64,000 bases of DNA from an uncultured Prevotellaceae bacterium (GTDB lineage: Bacteria; Bacteroidota; Bacteroidia; Bacteroidales; Bacteroidaceae). The notes under the pieces were generated by a model. It searched no databases and was not told where the DNA came from. It saw only the letters and a list, made by a program, of their open reading frames with translations. The position numbers and the translations under genes were made by a program. Below are positions 59,767-64,000 of this stretch, one piece after another (position 1 is the stretch's first letter; each line of letters opens with the position of its first letter). The stretch lies in NCBI GenBank assembly GCA_902775475.1, contig CACYME010000008.1, positions 62,001 to 126,000 on the forward strand, given 5' to 3'.

Positions 59767-61526
59767 AAATCCTATTACTTCATAATAACAACATTCCTTT
59801 TTCTTTCATTAATGATGATTGGGATGAAGATATAGATTTGACAGCGGAAATCATAAAACCATCTATTGATGAAAATGATTACGACGTTTTTGTATGTCGT
59901 GAGTTGGGAAGAATTTTTTCGACAAGCTCTTTTGATTTAATCATTTTACCTTACTCTTTTTCTGAGTACAATCCAATCGAATACACAGGATTAAATGTTG
60001 CTGCTCATATTAGGCTTACACCCGATTGGAAACACACAAATAAACCCATTCTATTTGTTGGCCCAGAGGAAACTAAACAAGTTGCAAAACTATCTGAAAT
60101 GGGTTCATTGCTCTTTTCACCAGGCATCTATTCAACTCGCACTAATAGTCTTTCCAACCTTGTCGGTGGGATTAAGACTCTCTCCGTTGAAGACATTACG
60201 GATTCTGAGTTTAACGACTTCCTTAATAGGATACTAATTCCTCGTCCAGCAAACTATGCAACTCACCACTCCATCGCTAATGAATGGGCTGTTATGCGAT
60301 GGGCAAACGACGTTATCAACTGGGGGGAACAAGAAATGCCTATAGTTGGCTCGAAGTCGTTTACATCAATGCTCTACTTCAAGTACCTGATAGCTAAAAC
60401 TGGTACTGCAGAACAGTTTTCAAAAAGCTGGAAAAGAAGGAACGGAGCAGAACCAAAGATAAGGGGCATTGCTGGTAAGGTAATTGCGTACATAGATGAT
60501 GAATATGATAAAGGTTGGGGTATGTTATTGTCCAAGATTTTTAAAAACTCAGGGGCAGAGTTTCGTGTTTATGACAGGTTTAAAGAGTATAAGGATAGAG
60601 AAGAATTAATTGCTAGTATAAACAAATTCGTTGATAATATCGATGCTGATTGTTTTTTATTAGACTTGCGCCTGCATGATGATGACTTTGAAAAAGGGCA
60701 GAGACTTAATCTTTCAGGACATGAAGTTGCCAAATACATAAGAGCAATTAATGCAGGAAACCAAATTGTTGTTTTTACTGCATCAAATAAGATTTGGAAT
60801 CTGAAAGAGGAAATCTTTAAAATTGGAACATCTGGATATACAATGAAAGAATCGCCTGATTTGAATCTTAAACGTCAAGAATCTTTAGGATTGTTTCAAG
60901 AGTTTACAAGAGCAATAAGTCAAGCATGCGGAATGTCTTATCTTAAAGAAATTGTAAATAAACAGAATAACCTAAAAAGTATTGTACCATTAGTAGCCCA
61001 ATTGGATAGTGTTATTAATCTGTTGTCTAGAGATCAGGGGGAGAACGACCAAGATTTACTTGGAGCTGCTTTACTATCAGAGATTGTTTTTATAGAAGAC
61101 TTTATTAAAAACTATCTGGAATATGAGCTTCTTTCTACAGGAGAGGGGAAAACTTTGAAGGTGTTCTTGTGCTCAAAGAATAATAAAGATCAATATCAAC
61201 AATTAATAACTGGACATATCTTTTTCAAACGTACTCAGAACGGAAATCGCAGTACCGTGACGGATGTATCGGAATTTAGTTCCCAGCCAATATCAACACC
61301 CTCAGGAATGTGTGAAGCCACCAATAGTGACATTTCATTAGTTGTTTCTGTTCTTATGATGATCTTTAAATTACCAAGAACTCAAGTAAAAAAATATATT
61401 GATTTGAAATATATCCGTAATACTCAAATTGCCCATGGTGGTATGGGGTACTTAAAAATAACATCAGAAATGATTGTAGATTTCTATAAGACAGTGATTT
61501 GTTCAATAGTTGAAAATGTAAAATGA
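59763..61526 (+). CDS. Receiver protein with C-terminal HEPN-like motif, likely retron effector
   Basis: 587 aa. Residues 1-150 look like a degenerate receiver (KILLLHNN, FDLIILPYSFSEYN, ILFVGPEE). Residues about 237-365 form a canonical receiver: acidic pair Asp245-Asp246, phospho-acceptor Asp301 in LLDLRLHDDD, Thr339 in VVFTASNK and Lys362. The C-terminal 220 residues are helical and end with YIRNTQIAHGG: Arg552 and His558 fit the R-x(4-6)-H motif of HEPN ribonucleases. I infer a toxin RNase whose activity is set by the receiver and by the retron complex. Last gene of the retron operon. No DNA-binding output domain is seen, so it is not a normal response regulator. Confidence 0.72.
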   Translation: MKILLLHNNNIPFSFINDDWDEDIDLTAEIIKPSIDENDYDVFVCRELGRIFSTSSFDLIILPYSFSEYNPIEYTGLNVAAHIRLTPDWKHTNKPILFVGPEETKQVAKLSEMGSLLFSPGIYSTRTNSLSNLVGGIKTLSVEDITDSEFNDFLNRILIPRPANYATHHSIANEWAVMRWANDVINWGEQEMPIVGSKSFTSMLYFKYLIAKTGTAEQFSKSWKRRNGAEPKIRGIAGKVIAYIDDEYDKGWGMLLSKIFKNSGAEFRVYDRFKEYKDREELIASINKFVDNIDADCFLLDLRLHDDDFEKGQRLNLSGHEVAKYIRAINAGNQIVVFTASNKIWNLKEEIFKIGTSGYTMKESPDLNLKRQESLGLFQEFTRAISQACGMSYLKEIVNKQNNLKSIVPLVAQLDSVINLLSRDQGENDQDLLGAALLSEIVFIEDFIKNYLEYELLSTGEGKTLKVFLCSKNNKDQYQQLITGHIFFKRTQNGNRSTVTDVSEFSSQPISTPSGMCEATNSDISLVVSVLMMIFKLPRTQVKKYIDLKYIRNTQIAHGGMGYLKITSEMIVDFYKTVICSIVENVK

Positions 61527-61653
61527 CCGCACAAAGTCCTCTTGATGCAAATTATTCTGCACACTAGAAGCTATTGCGGTGAGGTTGTAAATTTGTAAAG
61601 GTGCTATAGTTTGTAGCTCCTTTAGTAACACAATTACAAGATTGTTTGTCCAC

Positions 61654-61688
61654 ACGAACATAGTGTTCGTTATCATGCCGTACCTTTG
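61654..61688 (+). promoter_or_regulatory. Operator 5 and promoter of the small acidic-protein operon
   Basis: ACGAA-CATAGTG-TTCGT, a perfect 5-bp-arm inverted repeat at 61654-61670, with the -7 box TACCTTTG at 61681-61688 (27-bp offset). The 200 bp before it, after the HEPN gene, hold no ORF. Confidence 0.8.
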
Positions 61689-61733
61689 CATCAGAAAACA
61701 GAACATAGTGTCCTGTTGTTAATCGAAGCGAAT

Positions 61734-61919
61734 ATGGCAAAAGATTTTTATGATGACTCTTTCGAGAAGTACGATGACTACGAGTGTGATGGCTGCGATG
61801 ACCGTAGCTATGAGTGGACGGAAGAAGATTCCTGGGATGCATTGACGGATGGGATGTATGGCGATATGCCGACAGATCCAAGAGTCTATGATTTGATGAT
61901 GGATGCTATGGGATTCTAA
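61734..61919 (+). CDS. Small, very acidic protein of the WYL regulon
   Basis: 61 aa from ATG 61734; a longer frame would start in the promoter box. About one third of residues are Asp or Glu (DFYDDSFEKYDDYECDGCDD, WTEEDSW), with very few Lys or Arg, giving a strongly negative charge. Aromatic residues are also frequent. Such composition is seen in DNA-mimic proteins, but no family is recognised. It lies 12 bp before the next gene under operator 5, so it is likely co-expressed when the regulator is released. It could also be an antitoxin or an anti-defence decoy. Confidence 0.6.
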   Translation: MAKDFYDDSFEKYDDYECDGCDDRSYEWTEEDSWDALTDGMYGDMPTDPRVYDLMMDAMGF

Positions 61920-61931
61920 AAGCATGCAAGT

Positions 61932-62537
61932 ATGGATATGGATATGGATAAGCAAATGCAGCTGATGTTTTCAAAAGAACTGGTGCAGTTCCATTGCTCC
62001 ATTCTTTTGGACGAGGTGAAGGAGAAGGTGCGCAAGTTGAAGGCATACGGTGTGGACGATGCTGAAATTGTGGCGGCAATGAACGAGGAGGAACAGTTTC
62101 CGCAGTTGATGGTGACAGAGGATTACAAGATTGTTCTGGCAGACGGGGTGGATACGGAGGTGAAGATGGAACCATTGGTAAAGGCAGTGTATCTGCTGTT
62201 CCTATCGCACCCAGAGGGAATCGTGCTGAAGCATCTGCCCGACTACAGGCAGGAACTGATGTCATTGTATTTACTGCTGAGGCCATACGGCATGACGGAC
62301 AGGGTGATGCAGAGCATAGAGGACGTAACAAACCCGACAATGAACTCTATCAACGAGAAGTGCGCCAGGATTCGCAAACTGTTCTCGGAGATTTTGCCTA
62401 AGAGCGTGGCGAAATACTATGCTATTTCGGGCAAGCGTGGCGAGGCGAAGAAGATTGATTTGGTGCGAGCCAATGTGGTGTGGAAATGTACAAAACTCTT
62501 GACAGGAGCGTCACGAAAGTTTGACACGAAAAATTAG
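61932..62537 (+). CDS. Unknown helical protein of the WYL regulon (201 aa)
   Basis: Starts MDMDMDKQ. It is largely helical, with a central winged-helix-like or two-part region: TEVKMEPLVKAVYLLFLSHPEGIVLKHLPDYRQEL, then IEDVTNPTMNSINEKCARIRKLF and YYAISGKRGEAKKIDLVRANVVW. I recall similar hypothetical proteins in Bacteroidales but cannot name a family. The last codons (FDTKN) overlap the start of copy 3 of the dispersed repeat, so the stop codon may be supplied by it. Codon use is less AT-rich than in the retron genes. Confidence 0.6.
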   Translation: MDMDMDKQMQLMFSKELVQFHCSILLDEVKEKVRKLKAYGVDDAEIVAAMNEEEQFPQLMVTEDYKIVLADGVDTEVKMEPLVKAVYLLFLSHPEGIVLKHLPDYRQELMSLYLLLRPYGMTDRVMQSIEDVTNPTMNSINEKCARIRKLFSEILPKSVAKYYAISGKRGEAKKIDLVRANVVWKCTKLLTGASRKFDTKN

Positions 62538-62915
62538 TTCATCGCGGCGATGCATTCTGGAGTGAAAAATGGCCGTTTTGAGACCTTTTGAGGCCTCAAC
62601 CTGACCTCGGTTTACAAAATCGGGAGGCTGAAAAGGCCGTTTTTTGCACATAACACACCCTTCTGTGCAGGTTTTTTGACCATTTTTTGCGTCTTTTCCC
62701 ACTTCTGTAAGCACGCCAAATTTTCAAAAGTCAACGCCAAATTTTTCTGCGGCGTTGACTTTTGAAAGCGAACGAACGGAAAATTTTCCCGTTTTATTGC
62801 TAACAAACTGAAAGACAGAGCGATAGAAGAACCTCTCAAAACTCGCGATTTTTCGGCCAAAAAGTTTTTTGCGCAGAATTTTCGAAATATGGAGGGGTAA
62901 AAAGGCCATTCCTGT
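62524..62915 (+). repeat. Dispersed ~400-bp non-coding repeat, copy 3
   Basis: Same order of landmarks as copy 1: CACGAAAAATTAGTTCA, GCATTCTGGAGTGAAAAATG, TTCTGTGCAGGTTTTTTG, CTTCTGTAAGCACGCCAAA, the AAAAGTCAACGCC / GGCGTTGACTTTT hairpin, AACCTCTCAAAACTCGC, GCGCAGAATTTTCG and ATATGGAGGGGTAAAAAGGCC. It begins inside the end of the upstream gene. From 62916 to 63123 I see only the promoter of the next gene. Confidence 0.7.
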
Positions 62916-63090
62916 TGAATTTTTTCGGAAAACTCGGCTTCTGAAAACCTGCAAAAAAGAGCCAACGAGAGAGGGCTGCGAAAGCGTGCGAAAACGCACA
63001 AAGTTGTGCGGATTCGCACAAAATCAGGGTGTCGGGAGGCGATGGTCGCATTTTTCGGCTGAAAGGGCGGGCTATGTGAAGATTTTTCCT

Positions 63091-63098
63091 TATCTTTG
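63091..63098 (+). promoter_or_regulatory. -7 promoter box of the sigma-54-type regulator
   Basis: TATCTTTG, 25 bp before ATG 63124. Confidence 0.6.
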
Positions 63099-63123
63099 CA
63101 GCAAACTTTTCGAACGAAGGAAA

Positions 63124-64000
63124 ATGGAAGAGAAGAAGAAGGGCAAGGTGCTCATCATCGACGACAACGAGGACATCCTCTTTGCGCTGAACCTGCTGCT
63201 AAAGCCGCTGGTGGACGACATCCGCGTGACCACACAGCCCGAACAGATAGACCGGTTCTACGACCTGCTGCACCCCGACGTGGTGCTGCTCGACATGAAC
63301 TTCCGCCGCGATGCCATCAGCGGCGAGGAGGGCTTCGAGTGGCTGGAGCACATCCTGCACCGCGACGCACAGGCGGTGGTCATCCTGATGACGGCCTACG
63401 CCGATGCCGACAAGGCGGTGCGGGCACTGAAGAGTGGTGCCACCGACTTCATCACCAAGCCGTGGGACAACTCCAAACTGTTGGCCACGCTCTTTGCGGG
63501 CATCGAGCTGAGTCGCGAGCGGCACAAGAACCGCCTGCTGGAGCAGCGCATGGAGGTGGCGGCATCGCCCTTCGGCGCTGCGGCGGCACCCACCATCATC
63601 GGCGAGAGTCCGGTGATGCAGCGCGTGTTGCAGACGGTGGCGCAGGTGGCTCCGACCGATGCCAATGTGCTCATCCTGGGCGAGAACGGCACGGGCAAGG
63701 ATGTCATCGCCCGACAGCTGTGCGCCCTCTCCACACGCGCGGCAAAGCCCTTCGTCAGCATCGACCTGGGCAGCGTGCCCGAACAGCTGTTCGAGAGCGA
63801 GCTCTTCGGCTACGAGAAAGGGGCGTTTACGGATGCGCGACAGGCAAAAGCCGGGCGAATGGAGACAGCCAGCGGAGGCACGCTCTTTCTCGACGAGATT
63901 GGCAACCTGCCCCTTTCTCTGCAGGCGAAGCTTTTGGCTTCGCTGGAGCGTCGCCAGATCTCGCGCCTTGGCAGCACGCAGACAACGCCCATCGACGTGC
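63124..64000 (+). CDS. NtrC-family response regulator with AAA+ domain (partial at window end)
   Basis: The frame is open to the last base, so the C-terminus, including any DNA-binding domain, is missing. The receiver domain covers residues about 8-125: Asp13-Asp14, phospho-acceptor Asp57 in VVLLDMNF, MTAY and the Lys of FITKPWD. After a linker comes the AAA+ activator domain with Walker A LGENGTGKDV and Walker B GGTLFLDEIGNL. The sigma-54 contact loop reads GAFTDA rather than GAFTGA. The receiver keeps all active residues, so a partner kinase is expected, probably further downstream. Stand-alone promoter at 63091. Confidence 0.88.
   Translation, partial: MEEKKKGKVLIIDDNEDILFALNLLLKPLVDDIRVTTQPEQIDRFYDLLHPDVVLLDMNFRRDAISGEEGFEWLEHILHRDAQAVVILMTAYADADKAVRALKSGATDFITKPWDNSKLLATLFAGIELSRERHKNRLLEQRMEVAASPFGAAAAPTIIGESPVMQRVLQTVAQVAPTDANVLILGENGTGKDVIARQLCALSTRAAKPFVSIDLGSVPEQLFESELFGYEKGAFTDARQAKAGRMETASGGTLFLDEIGNLPLSLQAKLLASLERRQISRLGSTQTTPIDV

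Noticed and set aside
54550-61688. Operator-like palindromes read as Rho-independent terminators
   Set aside because: Arms are only 5-6 bp, no T-runs follow, and each sits at a fixed distance before a promoter box.
62612-63019. 135-codon minus-strand frame in repeat copy 3
   Set aside because: It is low-complexity, absent from the other copies and overlaps the promoter region of the next gene.

Overview
Composition, promoters and gene families point to a member of the Bacteroidota, most likely the Prevotellaceae. Promoters carry the Bacteroidota -7 element TAnnTTTG (TACCTTTG, TAACTTTG, TATCTTTG) a short way before start codons. Families typical of the phylum include a TANFOR-like giant protein, a DUF2723 glycosyltransferase, DUF4251, a phosphate-selective-type porin, GYF_2/SPFH proteins and a TPR histidine kinase. 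No rRNA or tRNA gene was recognised. GC content is high over most of the window and falls sharply between about 50.0 and 61.9 kb.

Layout. 0-17.6 kb: a run of exported proteins (end of a secreted protein, an outer-membrane beta-barrel, a 3041-residue giant with a TANFOR-like N-terminus, a fibronectin-III-like protein and two lipoproteins) that looks like one surface or outer-membrane assembly. 17.7-35 kb: ADP-forming acetate-CoA ligase, GH31 glycosidase, an SPFH/GYF/zinc-ribbon operon, a GH53-porin-sodium symporter cluster, a TPR sensor kinase that lacks the phospho-accepting His, a YqaA-like protein, a membrane protein and purD. 35-41 kb: a large DUF2723 glycosyltransferase, a polysaccharide deacetylase, vsr, a DUF4251 lipoprotein and a Nudix hydrolase. 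41.2-46.2 kb: a restriction operon (m5C methyltransferase, McrB-like AAA GTPase, DUF2357 nuclease) preceded by about 620 nt of strongly structured, apparently non-coding transcript. 47-49.8 kb: PAS protein, cyclophilin, mnmA and a repeat protein.

50.0-62.5 kb is a low-GC defence island and the most interesting part. A WYL-family regulator heads it. Five promoters (before the WYL gene, two single orphan genes, a retron and a pair of small genes) share one inverted-repeat operator, [AG]CGAA-N7-TTCG[TAC]. In every case it starts exactly 27 bp upstream of the -7 box. The fourth unit is a complete retron: an ncRNA bounded by an 11-bp perfect a1/a2 inverted repeat, then a retron reverse transcriptase with NAxxH, YADD and VTG motifs. 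Three overlapping or closely spaced genes follow: an unknown protein, a receiver-like protein lacking the phospho-acceptor Asp, and a protein joining a degenerate receiver, a canonical receiver and a C-terminal HEPN-like RNxxxAH motif. I read this as a retron with a receiver-controlled HEPN effector inside a WYL-controlled regulon, and I do not recognise it as a described retron type.

Two repeat themes run through the window. Short GC-rich palindromes lie between genes and also in frame inside proteins (signal peptides, MnmA, the acetate-CoA ligase, membrane proteins). A roughly 400-bp non-coding repeat with a conserved hairpin core occurs three times (22.4, 35.0 and 62.7 kb).
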